DNA of 64,000 nucleotides from Apilactobacillus kunkeei (GCF_001308195.1 NZ_JXDF01000001.1:1-64000), one strand, 5' to 3'. Counted from the first letter of the stretch, positions 11,980 to 21,221 are shown. Program-made: numbers and translations. Notes: generated by a model not told the origin, from the sequence alone.

Positions 11980-13068
11980 ATGACTTTTAAGAGAGATTTG
12001 AAGACTTTGTTGTTTGTCTTTTCATTGTTCCTATTGATTGCTATGGGAGTTAACGCTAATGCTAGCGTTAAGACATACCATCAAAGGGGATATGCTTTGA
12101 AGGGTGGTTATGCAACACACTTCGTAAACAACGGAAACTATGCATACATTCCAAAGTACAGTTACGGTTCTAGCGATGGATACTACGAAAGCTCTACTTA
12201 CCAATCAAGTTCATACACTATGTTTGCAAAAGGTGGAAATTTCCGTCGTAATGCCAAAACTAGTTTTTACCTACCAGTTTCATACAAATCAAGTGGTGAT
12301 CTTGGAAATCCACAAAGTGTCGCTATTTCAAGATCTGGTCAATACGCTTACGTAATGTACCCAGATACTGAAAACACCATTATTAGATACGACCTTTGGA
12401 AGCTACAAAGTTTAGGTATTGATACTACCAACATGGCTCAATTAAGAATGGGTGTTAGAGATCGTGACCCACAAATTATGTCAGCCATCAAGTTTGGTCC
12501 TAAATTTGACGCCGGTCATGGTCAATCACTAGCATTGAACCCAAAGACTAATACGCTATGGTATGTAAAAATGGGCGTTGTGACAACTTCACCAACATTA
12601 GTTGAAGTTAGTCCAACTACATTAAAACCAATTAAGCAAATTAAGTTTAACTTCAGTCCTTCATACTCAATTAATAATGAATTAGCGATTGATAACAACG
12701 GAAACTTCTATACATACGTTAAATACCGTATGCAAGGTAAATCCGCTGGTAGAATCGTTATCTTCAAGGGACAAGTTAAGAACAACCGTGTTACTTTCCA
12801 AGCTATCAAGCAAGGTTTAGCAAACGGTCAAGGTTTCCAAACTCAAGGAATGGGTTACAACCCAGCAAATAATCGTTTATACCTAGTTTCTGACGGTGTT
12901 ATTTCATCAATTCCAGTAAACAAGTTAAACAAATTACGTCCAAGTGATGTTAGAACAACTAAATTTAAGACTAACCTAGAATTCGAAGGAATTGCCTTTA
13001 ACCAAGCTGGTTTAGGATACATCCTAACAATTCGTGGATCACAACTATTTACTATTAATAACTTTTAA
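11980..13068 (+). CDS. Secreted protein, possible beta-propeller, unknown function
   Basis: A 362-residue protein with a clear signal peptide: basic start, hydrophobic core LLFVFSLFLLIAMGV, cleavage near ANAS (about residue 28). The mature part is rich in Tyr, Ser and Asn and has repeated segments such as LALNPKTNTLWYV, LAIDNNGNFYTYV and MGYNPANNRLYLV, which resemble propeller blades. Similar surface proteins occur in plant- and insect-associated lactobacilli, from memory. An extended -10 (TG-A-TAGAAT, ending 11947) precedes GAGGGG and the ATG. It ends at its own terminator, so it is monocistronic. Confidence 0.75.
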   Translation: MTFKRDLKTLLFVFSLFLLIAMGVNANASVKTYHQRGYALKGGYATHFVNNGNYAYIPKYSYGSSDGYYESSTYQSSSYTMFAKGGNFRRNAKTSFYLPVSYKSSGDLGNPQSVAISRSGQYAYVMYPDTENTIIRYDLWKLQSLGIDTTNMAQLRMGVRDRDPQIMSAIKFGPKFDAGHGQSLALNPKTNTLWYVKMGVVTTSPTLVEVSPTTLKPIKQIKFNFSPSYSINNELAIDNNGNFYTYVKYRMQGKSAGRIVIFKGQVKNNRVTFQAIKQGLANGQGFQTQGMGYNPANNRLYLVSDGVISSIPVNKLNKLRPSDVRTTKFKTNLEFEGIAFNQAGLGYILTIRGSQLFTINNF

Positions 13069-13073
13069 AAAAT

Positions 13074-13132
13074 AACGGGAATGTTTCTTTGCGTATATAT
13101 AAATGTATCGCAGAAAAACAATCCCGTTTTTT
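13074..13132 (+). terminator. Terminator after the secreted protein gene
   Basis: AACGGGA pairs with TCCCGTT, with further pairing inward (TTGCG/CGCA), then TTTTTT. Confidence 0.8.
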
Positions 13133-13198
13133 GTATTGAATATTTTATTTTTTAATGTTAAACTTATTGAACGTGAGTATTGGTTATAAATAACTCGT

Positions 13199-13252
13199 AC
13201 TCCTTACTCAACCCAAGAGGTTGGGTCTAAAGTCCACAAGGAGGTGTAATTC
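13199..13252 (+). promoter_or_regulatory. Probable S6:S18 ribosomal-protein leader of rpsF
   Basis: An inner hairpin, ACCCAA (13211-13216) with TTGGGT (13221-13226) around loop GAGG, sits inside an outer helix. In that helix CTCCTT (13200-13205) pairs with AAGGAG (13238-13243), which is the rpsF Shine-Dalgarno sequence. The asymmetric internal loop carries GTCCAC. This is the architecture expected of the S6:S18-binding leader that represses the operon in many bacteria. The family assignment is by shape and position, not by a model search. Confidence 0.65.
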
Positions 13253-13543
13253 ATGGAAGAACACAAATATGAAATTACTTACATCATTCGTCCAGATATG
13301 GAAGAAGGAGCTAAGAACGACTTAGTTGCTAAGTTCGACAAGGTTCTAACTGACAATGGTGCTAAGATTATTGATTCAAAAGACTGGTCAAAGCGTCGTT
13401 TCGCTTACGAAATCGCCGGTTACAACGAAGGTGTATACCACATCGTTAACCTAACTACTGCAGACAAGACTGCTCTAGACGAATTCGACCGTCAATCAAA
13501 ATTCAGTGATGACATTCTACGTCAAATGACTGTAAGAAGATAA
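13253..13543 (+). CDS. rpsF: 30S ribosomal protein S6
   Basis: S6 binds S18 on the platform of the small subunit. The 96-residue length and the motifs [10 protein letters not shown] and [23 protein letters not shown] are typical. ATG follows AAGGAGG, which the leader can sequester. It is first in rpsF-ssb-rpsR. Four of its five leucines use CTA, an unusual codon for a ribosomal protein of a low-GC Gram-positive. Confidence 0.98.
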   Translation: MEEHKYEITYIIRPDMEEGAKNDLVAKFDKVLTDNGAKIIDSKDWSKRRFAYEIAGYNEGVYHIVNLTTADKTALDEFDRQSKFSDDILRQMTVRR

Positions 13544-13587
13544 TTTAGAATTTAAACGTTTTAAAAAAGAGAGGAGTAATTTTCAGC

Positions 13588-14085
13588 ATGATTAATCGTA
13601 CAACTTTAACTGGTAGATTAACACGGGATGTTGATTTGCGATACACTCCAAGCGGTTCAGCCGTAGGTAACTTCACTTTAGCTGTTGATCGTAGTTTTAC
13701 CAACCAACAAGGTGAAAGAGAAGCAGATTTTATCAACTGTGTTATCTGGCGTAAATCCGCTGAAAACTTTGCTAACTTCACCCATAAGGGTGCTTTGGTT
13801 GGTATTGATGGACGTATTCAAACAAGAAATTACGAAAATCAACAAGGCCAAAGAGTATATGTTACTGAAGTAGTTGTAGAAAACTTTGCATTACTAGAAC
13901 CTCGTTCAAGTAACCAAGGTAACAACAACGCCGGCAACAATGCTCCTCAAGCAAATGCAGGAAATAACAATCCATTTGATTCATCAAACAACGCCCCATC
14001 AAATAATGGTGGCAACAACTCAGCGGATCCGTTCGCTAACTCTGGTGATCAAATTGATATTTCCGATGATGATTTACCATTTTAA
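13588..14085 (+). CDS. ssb: Single-stranded DNA-binding protein
   Basis: SSB coats single-stranded DNA and recruits repair and replication enzymes through its tail. The OB fold covers residues 1-110 ([20 protein letters not shown], then [15 protein letters not shown]). A disordered Asn/Gly-rich linker (about 112-152) and the canonical acidic tip DISDDDLPF follow. Length is 165 residues. It lies between rpsF and rpsR, as in other Firmicutes. Confidence 0.98.
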   Translation: MINRTTLTGRLTRDVDLRYTPSGSAVGNFTLAVDRSFTNQQGEREADFINCVIWRKSAENFANFTHKGALVGIDGRIQTRNYENQQGQRVYVTEVVVENFALLEPRSSNQGNNNAGNNAPQANAGNNNPFDSSNNAPSNNGGNNSADPFANSGDQIDISDDDLPF

Positions 14086-14113
14086 TGTGTAAATAAAAGA
14101 GGAGGGAAATTTA

Positions 14114-14350
14114 ATGGCTCAACAAAGAAGAGGTGGCCGTCGTCGCCGTAAGGTTGACTTCATCGCCGCAAACCACATCGAATACATCGATTACAAAGAT
14201 ACTAACCTATTAAGTCGTTTCGTATCTGAAAGAGGTAAGATTTTACCACGTCGTGTTACTGGTACTAGCGCAAAGAACCAACGTAAGTTAACTCTTGCTA
14301 TCAAGCGTGCACGTATCATGGGCTTAATGCCATTCGTTTCAGAAGACTAA
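14114..14350 (+). CDS. rpsR: 30S ribosomal protein S18
   Basis: A 78-residue, strongly basic protein. The motifs [39 protein letters not shown] and [14 protein letters not shown] are diagnostic. It pairs with S6, and the S6:S18 complex is the expected ligand of the leader upstream of rpsF. GAGGAGGG precedes the ATG. Confidence 0.98.
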   Translation: MAQQRRGGRRRRKVDFIAANHIEYIDYKDTNLLSRFVSERGKILPRRVTGTSAKNQRKLTLAIKRARIMGLMPFVSED

Positions 14351-14362
14351 AAATAACTTTTT

Positions 14363-14398
14363 AACTGGGATTGATTTTTTATCGGTCTCAGTTTTTTT
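14363..14398 (+). terminator. Terminator after rpsR
   Basis: AACTGGGA pairs with TCTCAGTT (including G-T pairs), followed by seven T. Confidence 0.7.
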
Positions 14399-14453
14399 AT
14401 GCTCAAAAATACCGATATAAAGGGGATACAAATAATGTTTGTAGCTCCTTTTT

Positions 14454-14480
14454 TTGAATAATCACCTAATGTGATAAAAT
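14454..14480 (+). promoter_or_regulatory. Probable promoter of gdpP
   Basis: TTGAAT (14454-14459) is followed by an extended -10, TG-A-TAAAAT (14472-14480), with a 15-base spacer. It lies just after the rpsR terminator. Confidence 0.5.
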
Positions 14481-14514
14481 AAAGATATAAAAAAATAAAA
14501 AAAGAGGAGTTACA

Positions 14515-16551
14515 ATGAAAAAATTGTTCTCGCTAACTAACCTACCTCCATTTTTGAAGAACCAAGTTCTTAGATGGATTGCGTTAGCTTTAACCGTATT
14601 ATCAATCTTTGGTTTGGTTGTATCTTTCCTATACGATTGGAAATCCGGTGTCCTTTTCTTAGTATTCGTATGTTCATTGTTATCTTACATCTTTAAGAAA
14701 ATGAACGATCTAAGTGTCAGCACCGATAATTACATCTCAGACCTTTCATACCGTATGCACCGTGGTGAACAAGAAACACTCTTGGAAATGCCAGTTGGTG
14801 TATTAATGATCAGTGAAACAGGAGCAATTGAATGGGTAAACCCATATTTGACCCCTTATTTTGGTGATCAAGATTTACTTGGTAAGACCGTCGAAGAGGT
14901 AAATGAAGAATTGTCCGATATCCTAGAAAACAATTGGGATAATCCTGACTACGCAACCGTAAAGTGGGAAGACCATTACTTTACAATGTTGATTCAAAAG
15001 GAATATCGCACCATATACATGATGGATATCACTAAGTACTACCAAATCGAAAAAGACTACAACGACGAAAAAATCGCCGTTGGTCAAGTTTTCTTGGATA
15101 ACTATGATGAAATTACTCAATCAATGACCGACCAAGAAATCTCAAACCTAAATAACTACGTTACCAACGAATTGACTATTTGGGCGCAAAAATTTGGTTT
15201 ATTCATCAAACAAGTTGATGAAGATCACTACATCATGATGGCCTACTCAAAGGTTCTAAAGGATATCGAAGATGACAAGTTCAGCATCCTAGATGAAATC
15301 CGTGAATCTACATCTAAGCAAAACTACCCAGTTACCTTGAGTATCGGGATTGCTTATGGTGAAGACAACCTAAACGACCTATCCGAACAAGCCCAAAGTG
15401 ATTTGGACTTAGCCTTAGGTCGTGGGGGAGACCAAGTTGTTGTGAAGGCTAAGGACCACGAAGCTCGTTTCTATGGTGGTAAGACCAACCCAATGGAAAA
15501 ACGTACCAGAGTTCGTGCTCGTATGATTTCTCAAGCCCTACAAGAACTATTCAAAGAAGCAGATACTATCTTCGTGCAAGGTCACAGCCAACCAGATATG
15601 GACTCAATTGGTGCTGGCTTAGGTATTCATCGTTTAGCTAAGATGAACAACAAGCACTGTTACGTTGTTATCCCAGATGGAACTTTCCACTCTGACGTAC
15701 AACGTTTAATCGACAAGACTAAGGAAGACGAAACTCTAGCTTCGGACATCATCACACCAGATGAAGCCCTACAACTAGCTACTGACAACAGTCTTTTAAT
15801 CATGGTGGACCACTCTAAACCATCAATGAGTGTGTCTGAAGACCTATACAACAGATTGGAAAGCAAGGTTATGATTATTGACCACCATAGACGTGGTGAA
15901 GAATTCCCTGAAAACCCAGTCTTGGTCTACATCGAACCATACGCTTCATCAACCTGTGAATTGATTACCGAAATGTTTGAATATCAATCACAAGATGCTG
16001 AACCAGTAAGCAAACTAGAAGCAACAGCAATGTTGACCGGTATCTTTGTTGATACTAAGCAATTCACTTTACGTACAGGAACTAGAACGTTTGATGCTGC
16101 ATCATACCTACGTTCAGCGGGTGCTGATTCAGAAGAAATGCAACAATTCATGCGTGAAAATCCTGATGCCTACATGGCAAGAATGCATCTAATTTCAATG
16201 GCCAAGGTCGTTGAAGGACACGAAAACATGATGTACGTAGCCGGTGAAGAAGACAAGGTCTACGATCCTGTTACTGCCGCTCAAGCTGCTGATTCAATGT
16301 TAAACATGTCTGGTGTTGAAGCTTCTTACGTTATCTCTCATCGTCCAGATGATTTAATTGGTATTTCTGCAAGAAGTAACGGTGAAGTTAACGTGCAAAG
16401 AGTAATGGAAGAACTAGGTGGTGGTGGTCACTTATCAAGTGGTGCTACCCAAATTGCCGATAAGACAATTGAAGAAGTGGAACAAATGCTTTTGGATTCT
16501 ATCAATGAAGTAAAGAGCGAAGAAGCTCCTGAAGAATCAGAAGACAATTAA
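14515..16551 (+). CDS. gdpP: Cyclic-di-AMP phosphodiesterase GdpP
   Basis: A membrane-bound enzyme that hydrolyses c-di-AMP, the signal controlling potassium and osmolyte transport and wall stress. Of its 678 residues, two N-terminal helices span about 19-59. A PAS-like domain covers about 85-175 and a degenerate GGDEF domain about 180-320. The DHH domain follows with H357/D361/D363 (GHSQPDMDS), D432 (VDHSKPS) and D456-H457-H458, and the DHHA1 motif GGGGHLSSG is at 635-643. ATG follows AGAGGAG. rplI and dnaB lie downstream in the usual order. Confidence 0.97.
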   Translation: MKKLFSLTNLPPFLKNQVLRWIALALTVLSIFGLVVSFLYDWKSGVLFLVFVCSLLSYIFKKMNDLSVSTDNYISDLSYRMHRGEQETLLEMPVGVLMISETGAIEWVNPYLTPYFGDQDLLGKTVEEVNEELSDILENNWDNPDYATVKWEDHYFTMLIQKEYRTIYMMDITKYYQIEKDYNDEKIAVGQVFLDNYDEITQSMTDQEISNLNNYVTNELTIWAQKFGLFIKQVDEDHYIMMAYSKVLKDIEDDKFSILDEIRESTSKQNYPVTLSIGIAYGEDNLNDLSEQAQSDLDLALGRGGDQVVVKAKDHEARFYGGKTNPMEKRTRVRARMISQALQELFKEADTIFVQGHSQPDMDSIGAGLGIHRLAKMNNKHCYVVIPDGTFHSDVQRLIDKTKEDETLASDIITPDEALQLATDNSLLIMVDHSKPSMSVSEDLYNRLESKVMIIDHHRRGEEFPENPVLVYIEPYASSTCELITEMFEYQSQDAEPVSKLEATAMLTGIFVDTKQFTLRTGTRTFDAASYLRSAGADSEEMQQFMRENPDAYMARMHLISMAKVVEGHENMMYVAGEEDKVYDPVTAAQAADSMLNMSGVEASYVISHRPDDLIGISARSNGEVNVQRVMEELGGGGHLSSGATQIADKTIEEVEQMLLDSINEVKSEEAPEESEDN

Positions 16552-16618
16552 TTCATTCATTTAAAAAAACACCCAGAGAGTTTATAATAATATAAAGACA
16601 TTAAGAGGAGTGATTTGA

Positions 16619-17071
16619 ATGAAAGTTATATTTTTAGAAGATGTTCGCGGTAAAGGTAAACGTGGAGAAATCAAGAACGTTTCCGACGGATATGCACAAA
16701 ACTTCTTAATTAAACAAGGTAAAGCTAAAGAAGCAACCAACTCAGCATTAAGCCAACTTCAAGGTGAAAAACACGCCGAAGCAAAAGAAGCTGCAGCTGA
16801 ATTACAAGAAGCCAAAGACTTAAAGGCAAAACTAGAAGATGATAAGACAGTCGTTGAATTATCTGCTAAAGTTGGTGCTGACGGCCGTTTATTCGGATCA
16901 GTATCCTCAAAACAAATCGTTGCAGAAATGCAAAAACAACATGGCTTAAAGATTGATAAGCGTAAGATTGAATTGGGTGAACCAATTAGAACCTTAGGTT
17001 ACACTAACGTTCCAGTTAAACTACACAAACAAGTTACTGCTACAATCAGAGTTCATGTAAGTGAAAAATAA
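16619..17071 (+). CDS. rplI: 50S ribosomal protein L9
   Basis: A 150-residue protein with the N-terminal rRNA-binding domain ([20 protein letters not shown]-type start, [14 protein letters not shown]). A long Ala/Glu/Lys connecting helix runs from about 50 to 78, and the C-terminal domain ([15 protein letters not shown]) follows. AGAGGAG precedes the ATG, and a TATAAT at 16583-16588 hints at an additional promoter. dnaB starts 25 bases downstream. Confidence 0.98.
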   Translation: MKVIFLEDVRGKGKRGEIKNVSDGYAQNFLIKQGKAKEATNSALSQLQGEKHAEAKEAAAELQEAKDLKAKLEDDKTVVELSAKVGADGRLFGSVSSKQIVAEMQKQHGLKIDKRKIELGEPIRTLGYTNVPVKLHKQVTATIRVHVSEK

Positions 17072-17096
17072 ATCTTAAAGGAAATCGAGGGGTAGT

Positions 17097-18485
17097 ATGA
17101 GTAACGAGTATATGAATGGTCAAACACCACCACAAGATTTAGATGGTGAAAAAGCCGTCTTGGGTGCTGTCCTATTAGACAATGAAAAATTAGCAGAAAC
17201 CCAAGAATTTATTACCTCTGATGATTTTTATCGACATGCTCATCAGTTGATTTTCGCCGCTATGGAGACATTGGGTGACAAGGACGAACCAATTGATGCG
17301 TCGACTTTAAGAACTGAACTTGAAGGTGGCCATAATCTAGAAGATGCCGGTGGTGTGGCTTACTTAGCTGAATTAGCAACCACAACACCAACCGCTGCCA
17401 ATGCCGTTTACTATGCCAAAAACGTTCACCAAAAGGCAGTTGCTAGACGTCTGATCAAGACCGCAACTGACATTGTGACCGAAAGTTACAACAATAATGG
17501 AAACATTGATGAACTATTGGATAACGCTGAACGCTCAATCTTAAACGTTTCAGAAGATAGAAACAGCAATGGTTTCAAGTTCATTGGGGATGTTTTAGGA
17601 CAATCCCTAGACAGTATTCAAGAATTAGCACAACAAAAATCAACTGTTACTGGTTTGTCGACTGGCTTTCCAGCCCTAGATAAAATGACAACCGGTTTGC
17701 ATGATGATGAATTAGTAATTCTAGCCGCTCGTCCAGCCGTTGGTAAGACTGCGTTTGCCCTAAACTTGGCGCAAAACGTGGGTACCAAGTCTGGAAAAGC
17801 AGTTGCTATTTTCAGTTTGGAAATGAGTGCCGAATCACTAGTTAGTCGTATGATTTGTGCCGAAGGAAGTATTGATGCCAACCATTTGAGAACTGGTCAA
17901 TTGACTGGTGAAGAATGGCAAAGTGTTTACATGGCAATGGGTAGTCTATCCAATGCCAGCATCTACATCGATGACACTGCCGGAACTAAGATTTCCGAAA
18001 TTCGTGCTAAATCAAGACGTTTGGCCAAGGATACTAACAACCTTGGTCTAATCGTGGTCGATTACTTGCAACTGGTTGATGGTGGTAGCCAAGAAAACCG
18101 TCAACAAGAAGTTTCATACATTTCACGTCAATTGAAGAAGATTGCCAAGGAACTGGGTGTTCCAGTTATTGCGCTATCCCAATTGTCTCGTGGAGTTGAA
18201 CAACGACAAGACAAGCGTCCGGTTCTATCTGATATTCGTGAATCTGGATCAATCGAACAAGATGCCGATATCGTTGCCTTCCTATACCGTGATGATTATT
18301 ACGAAAGAGAAGACGGCGACGATGATGAAGAAGAATCAGAAGTAGAAGAAAACAACGACGTAGGTGAAGTTGAAGTAATTATCGAAAAGAACCGTTCAGG
18401 TCCTCGTGGAACTGTTAAGTTACTATTTATCAAATCACATAATAAATTCTCATCTATCGCATACAATCCAGATGATGAGGGTTAA
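17097..18485 (+). CDS. dnaB: Replicative DNA helicase DnaB (DnaC of Bacillus)
   Basis: The hexameric helicase that unwinds the fork. The 462 residues contain the N-terminal primase-interacting domain (about 14-115) and the RecA-like core, with Walker A RPAVGKTA at 212-219, IVVDYLQL and the LSRGVEQR-DKRPVLSDIRESG region. An acidic insertion (EDGDDDEEESEVEENND) lies before the final NRSGPRGTV motif. It ends at the terminator at 18494-18523. Confidence 0.97.
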   Translation: MSNEYMNGQTPPQDLDGEKAVLGAVLLDNEKLAETQEFITSDDFYRHAHQLIFAAMETLGDKDEPIDASTLRTELEGGHNLEDAGGVAYLAELATTTPTAANAVYYAKNVHQKAVARRLIKTATDIVTESYNNNGNIDELLDNAERSILNVSEDRNSNGFKFIGDVLGQSLDSIQELAQQKSTVTGLSTGFPALDKMTTGLHDDELVILAARPAVGKTAFALNLAQNVGTKSGKAVAIFSLEMSAESLVSRMICAEGSIDANHLRTGQLTGEEWQSVYMAMGSLSNASIYIDDTAGTKISEIRAKSRRLAKDTNNLGLIVVDYLQLVDGGSQENRQQEVSYISRQLKKIAKELGVPVIALSQLSRGVEQRQDKRPVLSDIRESGSIEQDADIVAFLYRDDYYEREDGDDDEEESEVEENNDVGEVEVIIEKNRSGPRGTVKLLFIKSHNKFSSIAYNPDDEG

Positions 18486-18493
18486 TTAAAACT

Positions 18494-18523
18494 AAATCCT
18501 TAGCGTTTGCTAAGGATTTTTTT
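18494..18523 (+). terminator. Terminator after dnaB
   Basis: AAATCCTTAGC pairs with GCTAAGGATTT around loop GTTT, followed by a T run. Confidence 0.9.
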
Positions 18524-18546
18524 GTCAAAATTCGGGGGGTGAGAGA

Positions 18547-19728
18547 ATGAATGAAATTAAACTGCATTGGTTATTTCTAGGATCATTAATTAATAACATT
18601 GCGGTAAGTACGGTCTGGCCGCTTACGACCGTCTACATGCATGATGCATTGGGCAAGTCATTGACTGAAGTCGGCATAATTTTGTTCCTATACTCAAGTT
18701 CTAACGTTTTGGGTAATTATATATCGGGGAAACTATTTGACCGCCATAATCGCTATATTTTGACGATAATGGGGATTATTACTTCCGTGTTGATATCATT
18801 TGGATTAATTTTCTTCAATGGCTGGCCATACTATCCAATTGGATTGGTATTATTTGGCTTTACGACCGGTTGGAACCTAACGATGATTAATTCCTTAGGA
18901 ACCACCGTTAAACTAAAATCAGGGCGTTTTATTTTTAATATGTTGTACTTAGCGCAAAACGTCGGTGTGGTATTTGGCACGATTGCGGTTGGATTTATCT
19001 ATCCAATCGGAATTGGCTACGTCTTTATGTTGACCACCGCCATATTGATTATTTACGGAATTAGCGCTATCTTGACCTATCACAAAGAGGGGTCAATTTA
19101 CCCAATCAAACGTGATGCAATGAAGAAGACAAAGGTGAAGTTACCACGTCCAAACTGGATTATTGTCACCACATTCTTTGTGACGCTAGCTATCATTTGG
19201 ATTGTCTATGAACAATGGGTATCCAACATGTCTGTATACATTACCGGATCAGGAATTCCACTATCAATGTACAGTCTATTGTGGACGTTAAACGCATTCT
19301 TATTGGTAGTATTCCAACTATTGATTAATTGGATTGCACAAAAACACGACAGCCTATACTTCCAAATTTACTTTGGAATCCTATTTATTGGTTTGTCATT
19401 CTTTACACTAATCTTTACCCATACCTACACCGGATTCGTTATCTCAATGATTGTTCTAACATTGGGAGAAGCATCCGTAATTCCTTCAATTCCAGCGTTG
19501 GTCAACGAGCTAACGCCGGTTGAAGTAAAAGGTAAGTACCAAGGATTAACCAACGCCTGGGCCGCAATTGGTAAGGCAATTGGACCATTGGTTGGTGGAA
19601 TCATCATTGATGCCACTTCGTATGGATTATTGTTCATCATTTGTACAATCACGTGTGTGGTAATTATTTTAGGATCAGAATTAATCGCTAGATATTCACG
19701 TAAAAAAGTAACTAAATATTCAGAATAA
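18547..19728 (+). CDS. MFS transporter, DHA1/MdtH-like
   Basis: A 393-residue, 12-helix permease. The helix 2-3 loop reads GKLFDRHNRYI, the MFS signature form. The second half carries PALVNELTPVEVKGKYQGLTNAWAAIGKAIGP, typical of drug-type exporters. The substrate is unknown. ATG follows GGGGGGTGAGAG, nearly the same unusual G-rich ribosome site used by the transporter gene at 10113. It is a single-gene unit. Confidence 0.8.
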   Translation: MNEIKLHWLFLGSLINNIAVSTVWPLTTVYMHDALGKSLTEVGIILFLYSSSNVLGNYISGKLFDRHNRYILTIMGIITSVLISFGLIFFNGWPYYPIGLVLFGFTTGWNLTMINSLGTTVKLKSGRFIFNMLYLAQNVGVVFGTIAVGFIYPIGIGYVFMLTTAILIIYGISAILTYHKEGSIYPIKRDAMKKTKVKLPRPNWIIVTTFFVTLAIIWIVYEQWVSNMSVYITGSGIPLSMYSLLWTLNAFLLVVFQLLINWIAQKHDSLYFQIYFGILFIGLSFFTLIFTHTYTGFVISMIVLTLGEASVIPSIPALVNELTPVEVKGKYQGLTNAWAAIGKAIGPLVGGIIIDATSYGLLFIICTITCVVIILGSELIARYSRKKVTKYSE

Positions 19729-19757
19729 AAAAGAACCCTTCGACAGGGTTCTTTTTT
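19727..19757. terminator. Bidirectional terminator between convergent genes
   Basis: AAAAAAGAACCCT and AGGGTTCTTTTTT flank loop TCGAC, with A and T runs on opposite sides. It serves the MFS gene and the opposing DUF1129 gene. Confidence 0.88.
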
Positions 19758-20580
19758 ATTTGTTTCTTTTTAGGATTTTCCAAATTGTCCTTACGTTAAT
19801 GATTAATATGAAAACCAAAAAGATTAGAACAATTCTTGCTAGATTTTGTGAATGATCATGATAAAGATATTTTTCAAAAAGAGGAATTCTGATAATGATT
19901 CCAATAATGGAAAAACCGATTTCGTATAGATACACGGCAGATAAGAAAGGTAGGTTTTTTCGTTCAATTATATAAATAACGGTTGATATGATGAATATAC
20001 CAATGATTGTTAGTATGCCGGATAGACCTGGTAGATGAATTGTTAGAGGAGTTTCTATTAAGAATCCACCAATAACAAAAGCCAAAAATAAAATAAATAA
20101 TATTGAGTAATTAATTGCAGTAACTAATTTATTCTTTTGATATGCTTGATTTCCGATTAACCATAAAATTATAAGAGCAAAAAGGAAGACGGTGATACCC
20201 ATTAAGACTATTCTTCCCAAGTCCATCTTTGAATTAGGATCAATCATTTGTGGAATACTGAAGAAAGCAATGTAACCAAAGAAGATATAACAAGCTAATT
20301 TAAAGGTATCAAAAAATGATTTTGGTAGGTTATCAATAATTTCAGATGCTAGTTGTTCAGGATCTTTACCAAAATAATCTTCGGCGTCTTGGCCATTGTT
20401 TTGAGCGTCGATTAAATCATTTAGGATTTCTAATAAGGTGGTTTCGACATCCTCGTCTTTTTGAAAGACTGCTTTGGCGCGGATATAAAGTAACAAGTTT
20501 TCGTAGTATTTCTTGTTTTTGGGATTTAATTTTTCCCTAAGTTCATTATTTTGCTCGATTAGTTGTTCAGCTTTCATCAT
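19756..20580 (-). CDS. DUF1129/HAAS-type membrane protein
   Basis: A 274-residue protein. The N-terminal 90 residues form a soluble helical domain (LNPKNKKYYENLLLYIR, GKDPEQLASEIIDNLP) of the HAAS/DUF1129 type, and about six membrane helices follow. Such genes typically sit beside a PadR regulator, as here: its start overlaps the end of padR by 14 bases, so the two are translationally coupled. The biological role of the family is unclear; a sensing partner of the PadR protein is an inference. Confidence 0.75.
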   Translation of the reverse strand: MMKAEQLIEQNNELREKLNPKNKKYYENLLLYIRAKAVFQKDEDVETTLLEILNDLIDAQNNGQDAEDYFGKDPEQLASEIIDNLPKSFFDTFKLACYIFFGYIAFFSIPQMIDPNSKMDLGRIVLMGITVFLFALIILWLIGNQAYQKNKLVTAINYSILFILFLAFVIGGFLIETPLTIHLPGLSGILTIIGIFIISTVIYIIERKNLPFLSAVYLYEIGFSIIGIIIRIPLFEKYLYHDHSQNLARIVLIFLVFILIINVRTIWKILKRNK

Positions 20581-20926
20581 TTTGCCCTCTTTCGTTGATT
20601 AATTTGTTTACGTTTAGCGATAAGTTGTTCCATTGATTTATAAATGATTCTAGAGATTTCCTACCATTGTCGGTGATATAGTAGTATTTTCTCTTAGGTC
20701 CTTCTTTTGACGGCTGCATTTTACTAAAGATTAATTCTTTCTTTTCCATGCTAATAAGAAGTGGGTAGATTGTTCCCTTCGGAACGTCTTCAAAACCGTA
20801 TTGTGAAAGGCCCTGACTTATTTCATATCCATAATATGGCTTTTGGTTAATTAAGATAAGAAGGCATCCTTGGAGGATTCCTTTTAGCATTTGACTGGAT
20901 ATATCTTGAGATTTTTTTGTACCCAA
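20567..20926 (-). CDS. PadR-family transcriptional regulator
   Basis: A 119-residue winged-helix regulator. The PadR signature is clear: KGILQGCLLILINQKPYYGYEI, GTIYPLLISMEKKELI and GPKRKYYYITDNGRK. TTG at 20926 is the start; AAAGGAG lies 8 bases upstream. Upstream are a good promoter and two matching palindromes that fit autoregulation. It forms an operon with the DUF1129 membrane gene. Confidence 0.9.
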   Translation of the reverse strand: MGTKKSQDISSQMLKGILQGCLLILINQKPYYGYEISQGLSQYGFEDVPKGTIYPLLISMEKKELIFSKMQPSKEGPKRKYYYITDNGRKSLESFINQWNNLSLNVNKLINERGQNDES

Positions 20927-20942
20927 CGCACATTCTCCTTTG

Positions 20943-21004
20943 CTAGTTTGTATAACATACTAGTGAGTATAAATAACTTCCACTAGTTTGTAAAGCAAAC
21001 TAGT
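20943..21004 (-). promoter_or_regulatory. padR promoter with two palindromic operators
   Basis: On the minus strand, TTTACA (20994-20989) and TATACT (20971-20966) are separated by 17 bases. Operator 1 is CTAGTTTG-N5-CAAACTAG (20983-21003), perfect, and it covers the -35. Operator 2 is CTAGTTTG-N5-CATACTAG (20943-20963), with one mismatch, just downstream of the -10. Centres are 40 bp apart. The natural ligand is the PadR protein encoded here (inference). From 21005 to about 21140 I see nothing else. Confidence 0.8.
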
Positions 21005-21140
21005 TAATTTACTAAAAAAGATTTAAATATGATCTATATTATTAGAATTAAATGAGAGTGGTAAACGCTTCTGTGTAGCTATTATTATTTTATCTAATGT
21101 TAGTATCGAAAACGTAAATGGCAAAATGGTTAGAAAATCA

Positions 21141-21169
21141 TTGACCTTTTTAAACTCAAAGTCTAGTAT
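21141..21169 (+). promoter_or_regulatory. Candidate promoter of the T-box transcript
   Basis: TTGACC (21141-21146), a 17-base spacer and TAGTAT (21164-21169). A second possible pair starts at TTGAAA (21170). The region is very AT-rich, so the choice is uncertain. Confidence 0.4.
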
Positions 21170-21221
21170 TTGAAATGTTCAATAAATAAAAAATAAATAA
21201 CTAATAAAACATTTTTGATGA

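Noticed and set aside
21059-21072. CcpA cre-like GGTAAACGCTTCTG
   Set aside because: Only the core matches; the outer bases deviate, and the position upstream of the T-box promoter proves nothing.
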